Source of the DNA: Halobaculum sp. MBLA0147
GTDB taxonomy: Archaea; Halobacteriota; Halobacteria; Halobacteriales; Haloferacaceae
Length of the DNA: 64,000 nucleotides
Direction: 5' to 3'
Assembly (NCBI RefSeq): GCF_041361345.1
Contig: NZ_JBGKAD010000001.1
Coordinates: forward strand, 1,178,001-1,242,000
The notes beneath the pieces were generated by a model. It was given only the letters and a program-made list of their open reading frames with translations. It was not told where the DNA came from and did no database searches. The position numbers and the translations under genes were made by a program. Positions 50,443-61,115 of the stretch are shown here, one piece after another. Positions within the stretch are counted from its first letter, which is position 1. Each line of letters opens with the position of its first letter.

Positions 50443-52524
50443 TCACCGGGTCTCGTCGTCGGTGGGTGACGCGTCCGGGTGGGTGACGGCGGCGTCGGCG
50501 AACTCGAAGCGCGCGCCGCCGGCGTCGCTGGCCGTCGCGGTCGTCGTCCACCCGTGTGCGGCCGCCATCTGCTGGACGATGGCGAGTCCGAAGCCGGTGC
50601 CTCCCTCCGTGGTCGAGTAGCCGGGGTCGAACACCGCGTCGCGATCCGCCGACGGAATCCCCGGGCCGTCGTCGGCGACGTAGAACCCGTCCCACCCTCC
50701 GGCCCCGTTCGCGAGCAGGCCGACCTCGATCCGGACGTCCGCGGCCCCGTGTTCGACGGCGTTGCGGAACAGGTTCTCGAGGACGTGTCGGAGTCGCCGC
50801 GGGTCGGCCGCTAGCGTCGCCTCCTCGGGGACTGCCACCGACAGCGTCGCCTCCCGGGTGTCGACGTTGTCCCAACAGCCGGCCACGAGCGCCGCCAACT
50901 GCACCGGCTCCGTCTCCTCGACGGTCGCGTCCTCGCGGGCCAGTGTGAGTACGTCCTCGGTGATCGCCTCCATCCGGTCGAGCGCCGACGCCACCGCGGC
51001 GAGGTGCTCGTCGTCGCCGTGCGTCTCGCGTGCCAACTCGAGGTGTCCCGTCGCGACGTTCAGCGGGTTCCGGAGGTCGTGGGAGACGACGCTGCCGAAC
51101 ACCTCCGACCGCTCCTTCTCGCGACGGAGTGCCTCGGTCCGTTCGCGGAGTTCCCGCTCGCGATCGAGTCGCGACAGCGTCTCGCGACCGTGTGCGACGA
51201 GCAGTTCGACGAGCTCCAGATCCGTGTCGTCGAAGGCGCCGACCGCACGCGAGACCGCCTGGAACACCCCCACGTCGCCGATCGGGACCGTCAACACGGA
51301 GTGGAACTCCGTACTCGCCGGGGTCGCCGCGCGCGTCGAGATGTCGTCGACGACGGACGGCTCGCCGCTGCGGTACACCGCCGCAGCGATGTTGTCCTCG
51401 GCGTCGATCGGCGTGGTCTCGTAGTACTGGTCCTCCGAGATCGCCGAGGAGATCGCCTCCGGGACGAGCACCCCGTCCTCGACGGAGTCGGCGATTACGA
51501 TGTCGAACGCGAGAATCTGTTCGGCGGCCCGGACGATCTCCTCGTACACCGCCTCGGACGACTCGCAGGCCTCGATCCGCGTCGCCGCGTCGTGGAGCGC
51601 CTCGATCCGGTCTTTCTCCCGCTGGAGTTCCCGCTCGCGTCGCCGCCGGGCGGTCACGTCGTGGAGCGTCCCGAGGACCCGCTCGCGGCCGCCGATCTCG
51701 GCGATCTCGTAGCGTACGTCCAGCCACACCCGCTCGCCGTCGGCGTCCCGGATCGGCCACGTCTCCCGACCGGCGCCGTCCGCGACGGCCGTCTCGAACG
51801 CCGCCCGGCGCCGTGTGCCGTCGGGTGTCGGTGTCTCCACCTGCGCCTCACCCGCGTCCGTCTCCGCCTGCGCCTCACCCGCGTCCGTCTCCGTCCACAC
51901 TTCCTCCGTGTCTGTCTCCGCCTCCGCGACCGTCTCGTCGGCTACGAGTTCGTCGACGGGTGTCGACAGCAGCGTCTCGCGGTCGTACCCGAGAATCTCG
52001 CAGTAGCGGTCGTTGACCGCCAGGAGGGTGCCGTCGTCGACGGTCCTGACCGTGAGCCCGACACCCGCGCGGTCGAACACCTCGCGGCGGCTGACGCGGG
52101 CGTGGCGCTCCCGGACCGCCTCCTCGATCCGCTCGGCGAGTCGGCGGAACCCGTCTCGATCACCTCGCTTCGGGAGGTAGCTCGTCACGGCCGCCTCGAC
52201 GGCCTCGCGTGCGACCGCCTCGGAGCCACGTGCCGTGAGCAGGACGAACGGGAGGTCCGGCCGCCGCTCGCGGACCGCCTCCGAGAACGCGAGGCCGTCC
52301 ATCCCCGCCATCTGGTAGTCGCTCACGACGCAGTCGACCGCGTCCTCCAGGTCGTCGAGCGCGTCGAGCGCCGCCTCTGCCGTCTCGACGTGGTGGACAC
52401 TGAACCCGCCGATCACGTCGGCGAGGAAGCGATCGAGTGTCTCGGCGAACGACTCGTCGTCGTCGACGTGGAGCACACCGATCGGTCCCTCGGGCGCGAA
52501 CGGGCCTCGTCGTGTGTCTGTCAT
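50443..52524 (-). CDS. Hybrid sensor histidine kinase: receiver-PAS-GAF-HisKA-HATPase
   Basis: A 693-residue soluble kinase. The receiver (15-130) has Asp21-Asp23 and phosphoacceptor Asp69 in CVVSDYQMAG. A PAS domain follows (about 145-300; FDRAGVGLTV, RYCEILGYDRETLL, VLGTLHDVTARR), then GAF (about 310-450). HisKA contains the phosphorylated His in VVSHDLRNPL, and the ATPase has RNAVEH, DDGPGIP and GGTGFGLAIV. The PAS domain contains a tandem 10-residue repeat, ETDAGEAQxE. No membrane segment is present, so it senses a cytoplasmic signal. It lies alone, over 7 kb from the HalX regulator. Confidence 0.92.
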   Translation of the reverse strand: MTDTRRGPFAPEGPIGVLHVDDDESFAETLDRFLADVIGGFSVHHVETAEAALDALDDLEDAVDCVVSDYQMAGMDGLAFSEAVRERRPDLPFVLLTARGSEAVAREAVEAAVTSYLPKRGDRDGFRRLAERIEEAVRERHARVSRREVFDRAGVGLTVRTVDDGTLLAVNDRYCEILGYDRETLLSTPVDELVADETVAEAETDTEEVWTETDAGEAQAETDAGEAQVETPTPDGTRRRAAFETAVADGAGRETWPIRDADGERVWLDVRYEIAEIGGRERVLGTLHDVTARRRRERELQREKDRIEALHDAATRIEACESSEAVYEEIVRAAEQILAFDIVIADSVEDGVLVPEAISSAISEDQYYETTPIDAEDNIAAAVYRSGEPSVVDDISTRAATPASTEFHSVLTVPIGDVGVFQAVSRAVGAFDDTDLELVELLVAHGRETLSRLDRERELRERTEALRREKERSEVFGSVVSHDLRNPLNVATGHLELARETHGDDEHLAAVASALDRMEAITEDVLTLAREDATVEETEPVQLAALVAGCWDNVDTREATLSVAVPEEATLAADPRRLRHVLENLFRNAVEHGAADVRIEVGLLANGAGGWDGFYVADDGPGIPSADRDAVFDPGYSTTEGGTGFGLAIVQQMAAAHGWTTTATASDAGGARFEFADAAVTHPDASPTDDETR

Positions 52525-52823
52525 GCTACCTTCTCACCGGCGACCGGGTCTCGACGACGGCCGACACGGCGTGATCTCACTCGGTGTGCGGCCGCATCGC
52601 GTATGAAGGTTGGCCCACCGGCCACCGTCGCGAGACGCCCCGCCGTCGCCGTCCGTGTCTCGTCTCGCCGCGTGACCCCTTCGTTCGCGTCGGGCCGTTC
52701 GGTCCCGCCGGCGTTCGCGTCGGGCCGTTCGGTCCCGCCGGCGTTCGCGTCGGGTCGCACGGCTGCCCGGCGGACGCCGCACCGATCGGCGGAGCGACTC
52801 GAGAGCGGCGACCACTGGCACGA
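52525..52823. other. Gap upstream of the histidine kinase
   Basis: No believable gene. A leftward frame (52521-52760) ends in an ATGA overlap with the kinase but is Arg/Asp-rich, has no homology-like pattern and includes the 30-bp tandem repeat, so I leave it out. Confidence 0.5.
52683..52757. repeat. 30-bp tandem repeat, two and a half copies
   Basis: GTTCGCGTCGGGCCGTTCGG followed by TCCCGCCGGC starts at 52683 and 52713, with half a unit at 52743. Because 30 is a multiple of 3 it stays open in every frame and inflates apparent open frames. Confidence 0.85.
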
Positions 52824-52919
52824 TCACAGGACTTGGATCGCCGCGCCGACGGCGACCGCCAGTGCGGCGAGTATCATCACGATCAGCCCACCGTACTCGA
52901 CCAGTTCACTCGCGTTCAC
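52824..52919 (-). CDS. 31-residue single-span membrane peptide
   Basis: From a GTG at 52919 (or two codons upstream) the sequence reads NASELVEYGGLIVMILAALAVAV and so on: a short polar head, then one strong membrane helix to the C terminus. Its composition and clean hydrophobic profile suggest a real small protein; a promoter is not obvious. It is divergent from the next small membrane gene. Confidence 0.4.
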   Translation of the reverse strand: MNASELVEYGGLIVMILAALAVAVGAAIQVL

Positions 52920-53075
52920 ACCCACCACGACGCCTGCCCCCAGTTTCACCCTTTCGGCGCCGTCCGAGGTCGTGTAGTCTCGCCACCGTCGACGCTCGGA
53001 CGTGTTGAGAGCTCGGGTCGGCGGGTAGGTGACGGAGGCGAAAACGATACCCGGGTGCCGTCGGTGGGTTCGGGT

Positions 53076-53243
53076 ATGGACGACGCACTGCAGGCACGAC
53101 TGGACGGGATCGTCGGACTGCTGGGTCTGTTGATCGCCGCCGTGTTGGTCAGACCCGTGTTGCCGTCGTTCGTCTCCGGCCTCCTCGGGATCACCGTCGC
53201 CGTCGCCACCGTCGGCGTGGTGTTGTTCGGGCTGGAGGAGTGA
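53076..53243 (+). CDS. Small two-span membrane protein
   Basis: A 55-residue protein (MDDALQARLDGIVGLLGLLIAA...) with two membrane segments, at about 11-27 and 33-50, and a short acidic end. The ATG at 53076 follows an AAAACGATACCC stretch about 30 bp upstream that may be the TATA region. No family recognised. Confidence 0.6.
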   Translation: MDDALQARLDGIVGLLGLLIAAVLVRPVLPSFVSGLLGITVAVATVGVVLFGLEE

Positions 53244-53378
53244 GCGGCGGGACGGACGCACGACTACAGGGTGGAGTCGGTGGGCTCGACACGAGAGACC
53301 CGTCGCTGGTCGAGGTGAGTGACGTTGAGTGGCTGGGGAGCACAGCCCCGCGTTCCCGCCGCGTGGACGCGACGGGAG

Positions 53379-53452
53379 TGGGCCAACACGGATTTGAACC
53401 GTGGACCTCCCGGTTATCAGCCGAGCGCTCAACCTGACTGAGCTATTGGCCC
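53379..53452 (-). tRNA. tRNA-Ile (GAT)
   Basis: A 74-nt tRNA on the minus strand. The acceptor GGGCCAA pairs with TTGGCCC, discriminator A. The anticodon loop CTGATAA gives anticodon GAT, and the T arm contains GGTTCAAATCC. There is no intron and CCA is not encoded. It lies between a small membrane gene and the MGMT-like gene, away from any rRNA operon. Confidence 0.95.
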
Positions 53453-53609
53453 AGGTGAGCGCATCCACACGTAACGGGAGGGAGTGTTTAAGCGTTTCCG
53501 TTCGACAGGACCACGCCGTCTTGCGGTTCTCGCGGGGCGACGGCGGCCCCGCCGACCGCGACCCGCCGCGAGCGAGCGCCGTCACACCGGGGCCGCAGGT
53601 GCCGCTGCG

Positions 53610-54086
53610 TCACAGCCGAATCCCCTCGATCTCGCGGAGCGTCGACGCGACGGCCGTCGGCGTCGCGCCGGCGAATCCGCGGACGCGGTGGTCCGGGACG
53701 AGGATCGGGACGGGGTTCTCGCGCAGCGCCGTCTGGACCGTCTCGCGATCCGCCTCGTCGTCCGGGTCGATCCCGGCGGCCATCGTCGCCACCCGGTCCA
53801 AGTCCACTGTCTGGCCGTAGGGGACGTTCCGGACCGCCTCGAGGACGGCACGCTGGGCCGTCGGGACCGTGAGCGCGACCGTCACGTCACGGAAGTCGTC
53901 CTCCTCACCGGCGAGGTACGCGAACAGTCGATCCAACACCGCCCCGTCCGACGCGGCGTCGTCGGGCACCGTGGTCGGGAACGAGACCGCGACCACCCGT
54001 CCGCTCGCGGTGCCGACCTGGACGACTCCGTCGAGGCGGTCGGACTGGCGCGCGTACACACCGGTGTCGTCCGCTGTGAGTGTCAC
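53610..54086 (-). CDS. MGMT-like protein with the active-site Cys replaced by Asp
   Basis: A 158-residue protein with the O6-alkylguanine-DNA alkyltransferase C-terminal layout. RAVLEAVRNVPYGQTVDLDRVAT is the helix-turn-helix that enters DNA, and near residue 130 VPILVPDHRVRGFAG corresponds to the normal (I/V)PCHRV. The nucleophilic Cys is Asp132, so it cannot accept an alkyl group. It may act like alkyltransferase-like (Atl) proteins, which also lack Cys (usually Trp) and flag lesions for excision repair. The start is the GTG at 54086. Confidence 0.8.
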   Translation of the reverse strand: MTLTADDTGVYARQSDRLDGVVQVGTASGRVVAVSFPTTVPDDAASDGAVLDRLFAYLAGEEDDFRDVTVALTVPTAQRAVLEAVRNVPYGQTVDLDRVATMAAGIDPDDEADRETVQTALRENPVPILVPDHRVRGFAGATPTAVASTLREIEGIRL

Positions 54087-54190
54087 ACCGGCGCTACTCG
54101 GCGCAGCCACTTACCGCCGACGGGTGCGGGAGCCGACCAGCTTCGCTCGACGAGTCGTCGCAGATCGGCCGGCACAGCAGCACGCCCGCG

Positions 54191-56701
<2,511 letters not shown>

Positions 56702-56728
56702 CTGTCTCCCGGTTCGTGCCCGACGAAT

Positions 56729-57355
56729 TCACTCTGTCGGTGGCGGGGACGACCCCTGTCGTCCGCGCGCCGCCTCGTCGACGGCCGCAGCCACGGGTTC
56801 GTCGAGGGTGGTGTCGTACAGTGTCGACCAGGCCACGCAGACCCCGTACAACAGGAGTCCACCCGTGACGCCCAGTGAGACCCCGAGGATCGGTGCCGAG
56901 ACGGCGACGACCGGGAACCCCAACGCCCCCCAGTTGACGGCGCCGTAGTGACCCTCCAGTAGTGCGACCCACGCGCGGAACCGATCGTCGATCGCCTCGA
57001 ACGCCGCGAGTGTGCCGTCGCCAGCGGTCGGAAACTCGATTCGAGTGAGCGTCTCGACGGCCGGTGCCGCAGCGACGTGGAGTCCGAGCCAGTAACACGC
57101 GACGCCGAGGCGTCCGACATCGGCGTACACCGACGACTGGTCACCCACCTGTGCCCCCGTACCGAAGAGTGCCGCCGTGGCGCCGAAGACGAGCGTCGCC
57201 CCGACGAACAGCACCCCGCGTCCGAGCGTCGCCCCACTGGACGGAAGCGTGAGGAGTGCTCGTCGCGTCGGCCCCCACAGCAGTGTCCAGAGTGCGAGCA
57301 GCGAGCACCCGAGGGTGATCAGCAGTGCCGTCGGTTCGGAGACGAGTTGTGCCAC
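56729..57355 (-). CDS. Membrane protein between mutS and mutL
   Basis: A 208-residue protein with about four membrane segments: residues 10-28 (LLITLGCSLLALWTLLWG), 42-62 (VLFVGATLVFGATAALFG), 80-100 and 155-185. The GTG at 57355 fits a TAAGAAAC promoter-like stretch upstream; a TTG 17 codons earlier is possible. It lies 27 bp before mutL and 93 bp after mutS, on the same strand. No link to repair is known and no family is recognised. Confidence 0.6.
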   Translation of the reverse strand: MAQLVSEPTALLITLGCSLLALWTLLWGPTRRALLTLPSSGATLGRGVLFVGATLVFGATAALFGTGAQVGDQSSVYADVGRLGVACYWLGLHVAAAPAVETLTRIEFPTAGDGTLAAFEAIDDRFRAWVALLEGHYGAVNWGALGFPVVAVSAPILGVSLGVTGGLLLYGVCVAWSTLYDTTLDEPVAAAVDEAARGRQGSSPPPTE

Positions 57356-57448
57356 GTTCAACTGTTCGTCTCCGACGTAGAGTTTCTTACGGGGTGGCGT
57401 GATCAACCGAGCACCGAGAGAGGACTGTCACCGGCGGCGGCGTCGCCG

Positions 57449-60259
57449 TCACTCCCCGTCGTCCAACTCCCGTTGCCACTCCTGGACCCGCTGGACCAGC
57501 TCGACGGGCGGCGTCTCGGTCACGTCCGTCTCCGTCAACTCCTCGAGAATCGCCGCCGCCTCCGAGTCGACGACCGCTCCGTCGCTCGGCACCCGCCCGG
57601 TCGCCGCCCCGTCGCCGCGACCGCCACCACGAGCACCGCCGGCACCCGCTCGCTTCCCGTCTCCACCCGCCTGCCCACCGTTCGCGTCCGTCGCGCCGAC
57701 GAACTCGCCGGCCGAGAGGTCGAACACCGCCTGCGTCGGCTCGCCGTCGCCACCGCCGTCGCCGCCGCGGGCCTCGATCGCCTCCTCCTCGCGGAGGCGA
57801 CCCAACACCTCGTCGGCGCGGTCGACCACCGGTTCGGGGACGCCCGCGAGGTCCGCGACGTGGACGCCGTAGGATCGATCCGTCGGCCCGTCGCGCACCC
57901 GACGGAGGAACGTCACCTCCCCGTCCCGCTCCTCGGCGGCGACGTGGACGTTGTGGACGCGCGGGAGGTGGTCCGCCAGACTCGTCAGCTCGTGGTAGTG
58001 GGTCGCGAACAGCGTCTTCGCGCGCACCTCGTTGTGGAGGTACTCCGTCGCCGCCCACGCAATACTGATACCGTCGTAGGTGGCCGTCCCGCGACCCACC
58101 TCGTCCAAGATCACCAGCGAGTCCTCCGTCGCGGAGTGGAGGATGTTCGACAGTTCCTGCATCTCGACCATGAACGTCGATCGCCCCTGCGCGAGTTCGT
58201 CGAGCGCGCCGACGCGGGTGTACACCCCGTCGACGACCGGCACCGTCGCCGCCGCCGCCGGGACGAAACTCCCCGCCTGCGCGAGCAACACGATCAGCGC
58301 GCACTGCCGCATGTACGTCGACTTCCCGCTCATGTTCGGCCCGGTGACGATCAGGAACTCCCGGAGTGGGGCGTCGTGGGCCGAGGCGTCCGACCGGCTC
58401 GCGACCGCCGGCCCCATCCGGAGGTCGTTCGGGACGAAGTCCGTCGTCCGCTCGACCACCGGATGCCGGCCGGCACGCACGTCGAGTGTCCGGTCGTCGG
58501 CCAACTCCGGGCGCACCCAGTCGTTGTCCGCGGCGTGCGCCGCCAACGCGGCGAGGGTGTCCACCTCCGCGAGCGTCCGCCCCACGTCCTGTAACAGTTC
58601 GGCGTCGGCCGCCACGCGGTCGCGCACTGCCGCGAACAGTCGCGACTCCACCTCCTCGCGGGCCTCCTCCAGGCGGAGCACCTCCCGCTCGCGCTCCTCG
58701 AGTTCGTCGGTGACGAACCGCTTGGAGTTCTTCAGCGTCTTGATCTCCCGGTAGTGCTCCGGGACGCCGTCCGCCGCCGACTTCCCGACCTGCACGTAGT
58801 AGCCGTCCGTCTTGTTGCGGTCGACGGTGACGTGCGCGAGGTCGTGGCGGTCCGCCTCCCGCTCGGCGAGGTCGTCGAGCCACCCTCGCGTCTCCTCGTA
58901 GTCGGCGACGATCTCGTCCAACTCCGCGTCGTAGCCGCGTGCGATCACGCCCTCGCCCGGACTGCCGGGCGGGTCCGCGACGAGGGCGTCGTCGAGTTCC
59001 TCGTACAGCGCCCGCGCCGCGGACTGGTCGGGTGCCGCCAAGGCGTCCGCCACCGGCCCGTTCGCGAGCGGCGTGTCCGCGACCGCCGCCGCCAACTCCG
59101 GGAGCAGCCCCAGCGCCTCGCGGGCCGCCACGAGGTCCCGCGGGCCCGCGGAGCCGCTCGTCGCGCGTGCCGCGAGTCGTTCGAGGTCCGCCGCCCCCGA
59201 CAGCAGGTCGCGCAGTCGGTCGCGTGCCAGCGGCGCCTCCGCCAGCGCCTCGACGGCGTCGAGCCGACGGGCGATCTCGGTGCGGTCTTGGGTCGGCGCG
59301 GTGAGCCACTCTCGGAGGAGCCGCGAGCCGGCGGCCGTCTCCGTGTGGTCGACCGTCGACAGCAGCGTCCCCGACCGCTCCCCCTGCATCGTCTCGACGA
59401 GTTCCAAGTTCCGGCGGGTGGTCGTGTCCAGCGTCACCCGGTCGTCGGCGTCCAGCGGCCCGAGTCGCGTCATCGACTCCGTCACGCCGACACCCGTGTC
59501 GTCGACGTACGCGAGCACCGCGCCCGCGGCCGTCACCGCCGCGTCGGACTCCAGCCCGACGGCGGTCGTCGCCTCGTCGCCGAACTGGTCGTCCACCCGG
59601 TGGCGTGCCCGGCCGGGTTGGAACGCGTCGGTGCCGTGGACCGTCACCGTCGTGTCCGTCTCCTCGGTGACGGCCTCCACCACCGGGTCCTCGACTCGCG
59701 TGTGTGGCCCGGGCAACAGCTCCACCGGGTCGAAGCGGTGGATCGCGGCCGTCGCCGTCGCCGCGTCCGGGACGCGTCCCGCACGGAACTGCCCGGTGGT
59801 CACGTCCGCGAACGCGAGTCCGTACGCGGGGCCGTCCTCGTCACCCGTGTCGTCGCCGTCGCTCCGAGTGACGTACTCGCCGCCGTCGACGACGACGGCC
59901 GCGAGGTAGCGTGCGGCGGCGTCGTCCGGATCGAGGACGGTGCCGGGCGAGACGACGCGGTCGACCTCGCGGGCGTGTCCGTCGTCCGTCTCGTACTGGT
60001 CGGCGACCGCGACGCGGTAGCCCCGTTCGACCAGCGACTTCAGGTACGGCGTGAGGTCGTCGACCGGCACCCCCGCCATCGGGTACGACGAGCCGTGCGA
60101 GGACTTCTGTGACACCTTCAGGTCCAGTTCGTCCGCGACCGTCTCCGCGTCGTCGCCGAAGAACTCGTAGAAGTCTCCACACTGCATCGCCAGGAGGTCC
60201 GCGTCCGTCTCTCCCTTGAGCGACATGAACTCGCCGACGATCCCCGAGGCTGCAGTCAT
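57449..60259 (-). CDS. mutS: DNA mismatch repair protein MutS
   Basis: A 936-residue MutS1-type protein. It starts with the mismatch-recognition domain including QCGDFYEFFGDDAE (the usual Phe-x-Glu reads Phe-Tyr-Glu). The connector and lever domains follow. The ATPase near residues 640-790 has TGPNMSGKSTYMRQ, LVILDEVGRGTATYDG and ATHYHEL. The C terminus has a Gly/Arg-rich low-complexity stretch and a TETPPVELVQRVQEWQREL helix. It opens the mutS-mutL cluster. Confidence 0.97.
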   Translation of the reverse strand: MTAASGIVGEFMSLKGETDADLLAMQCGDFYEFFGDDAETVADELDLKVSQKSSHGSSYPMAGVPVDDLTPYLKSLVERGYRVAVADQYETDDGHAREVDRVVSPGTVLDPDDAAARYLAAVVVDGGEYVTRSDGDDTGDEDGPAYGLAFADVTTGQFRAGRVPDAATATAAIHRFDPVELLPGPHTRVEDPVVEAVTEETDTTVTVHGTDAFQPGRARHRVDDQFGDEATTAVGLESDAAVTAAGAVLAYVDDTGVGVTESMTRLGPLDADDRVTLDTTTRRNLELVETMQGERSGTLLSTVDHTETAAGSRLLREWLTAPTQDRTEIARRLDAVEALAEAPLARDRLRDLLSGAADLERLAARATSGSAGPRDLVAAREALGLLPELAAAVADTPLANGPVADALAAPDQSAARALYEELDDALVADPPGSPGEGVIARGYDAELDEIVADYEETRGWLDDLAEREADRHDLAHVTVDRNKTDGYYVQVGKSAADGVPEHYREIKTLKNSKRFVTDELEEREREVLRLEEAREEVESRLFAAVRDRVAADAELLQDVGRTLAEVDTLAALAAHAADNDWVRPELADDRTLDVRAGRHPVVERTTDFVPNDLRMGPAVASRSDASAHDAPLREFLIVTGPNMSGKSTYMRQCALIVLLAQAGSFVPAAAATVPVVDGVYTRVGALDELAQGRSTFMVEMQELSNILHSATEDSLVILDEVGRGTATYDGISIAWAATEYLHNEVRAKTLFATHYHELTSLADHLPRVHNVHVAAEERDGEVTFLRRVRDGPTDRSYGVHVADLAGVPEPVVDRADEVLGRLREEEAIEARGGDGGGDGEPTQAVFDLSAGEFVGATDANGGQAGGDGKRAGAGGARGGGRGDGAATGRVPSDGAVVDSEAAAILEELTETDVTETPPVELVQRVQEWQRELDDGE

Positions 60260-60309
60260 CGTGAGTGGTTGGGCCCGTCTTCCCGTAAAGTCCTACGGGA
60301 CGGTGAGCG

Positions 60310-60400
60310 GGCGGTGTTCGGATAAACCGGGAGTTGCGGATGGCGCGCGAGAAACGCGCGAGGGAGGAGGCTGGGGGGTGAGGTGCTGTGCAGGACAGTG
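60310..60400. mobile_element. Diverged end of an element related to the one at 28290-28674
   Basis: GGCGGTGTTCGGATAA (60310-60325) is identical to the inverted right end of the 28-kb element. The next about 60 bases match it as reverse complement with a few changes, including the hairpin CGCGCG-AGAAA-CGCGCG. A 20-base block present at 28 kb is missing here. I cannot find the other end or a target duplication, so this is a decayed or partial copy. It lies 51 bp upstream of the mutS start. Confidence 0.65.
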
Positions 60401-60535
60401 TAGTCTCGGAGACCTCCAGGTCGCGGCGTCTCGGCACCCGTCTCACTGGACGTACCGGCCTTGTTTGGACGCCGCTCTTCTGTGTTGCCACACCACATTT
60501 TTTCCGATGTGCGAACATACTCGTCGAGAGCGACG

Positions 60536-60658
60536 ATGCACGAAGAGTTCGTCGAGGAGTTGGAAGCGGCTGTCAGAGAACTCGAGGAGGAGTACGACAT
60601 CGGACGTAGCGAGGAACTCGAACGGGTCGTCCGTTCCGTCGCCGACTTACAGGATTAG
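60536..60658 (+). CDS. 40-residue acidic helical protein
   Basis: From an ATG at 60536 the frame encodes MHEEFVEELEAAVRELEEEY and so on to VADLQD: a highly charged amphipathic helix, typical of small haloarchaeal proteins and not of random frames, which here are Arg/Pro-rich. An ACATTTTTTCC stretch about 35 bp upstream may be its promoter. Function unknown. Confidence 0.5.
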   Translation: MHEEFVEELEAAVRELEEEYDIGRSEELERVVRSVADLQD

Positions 60659-61115
60659 TCACGGAAACGGCCCGCGTGTCGCCCGACCAGCCGGACACGA
60701 GCCCCTACCCGATATCCGGGCAGTCGGTGCGACGGGCGATAGCGGGAGGTGAGTGGACTTGTCGCTTGTGTTCGTCGCCAGCCTTCGCCGCGACGCGACG
60801 GCCGCGGCCCCCGCGGTGACTCGACAGCCGCCCCCTCCGACACCACGCCGTCACCCCGTTCGAGCGACGAGCCGACGGCTCTGCGGTGTCGCGATATGAG
60901 AGTGAGCGCGGTCGTGCAGGCGCTCGGTCCCCGCCGCGGGGCGTCACCGAGCGTCCGCGACGCGGGCGGTCGTGTCGTCGGGGTCGCCGTCTCGCGAGGC
61001 GACTCGCGGCGACACGGTATGGTGGTGCCCCGAACCCCCTCGTGGCACCGCCCGCGTGGACCGTCTCGGTGGTCGATCCGGCCTCGGCCTCACGCGAAGT
61101 CGAGGTAGCCGGTCG
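60659..61115. other. 457-bp gap before the protease
   Basis: No convincing gene or repeat. The frames that cross it are rich in Arg, Pro and Ser and have no promoter-like sequence ahead of them. Confidence 0.5.

Noticed and set aside
52521-52760. 79-codon frame ending in an ATGA overlap with the histidine kinase
   Set aside because: The overlap is attractive, but the frame consists of the 30-bp tandem repeat and an Arg-rich stretch with no promoter or protein-like pattern.
60749-61108. 119-codon rightward frame before the protease
   Set aside because: Rich in Arg, Pro and Ser with no promoter or motif; typical of a chance frame at this GC content.
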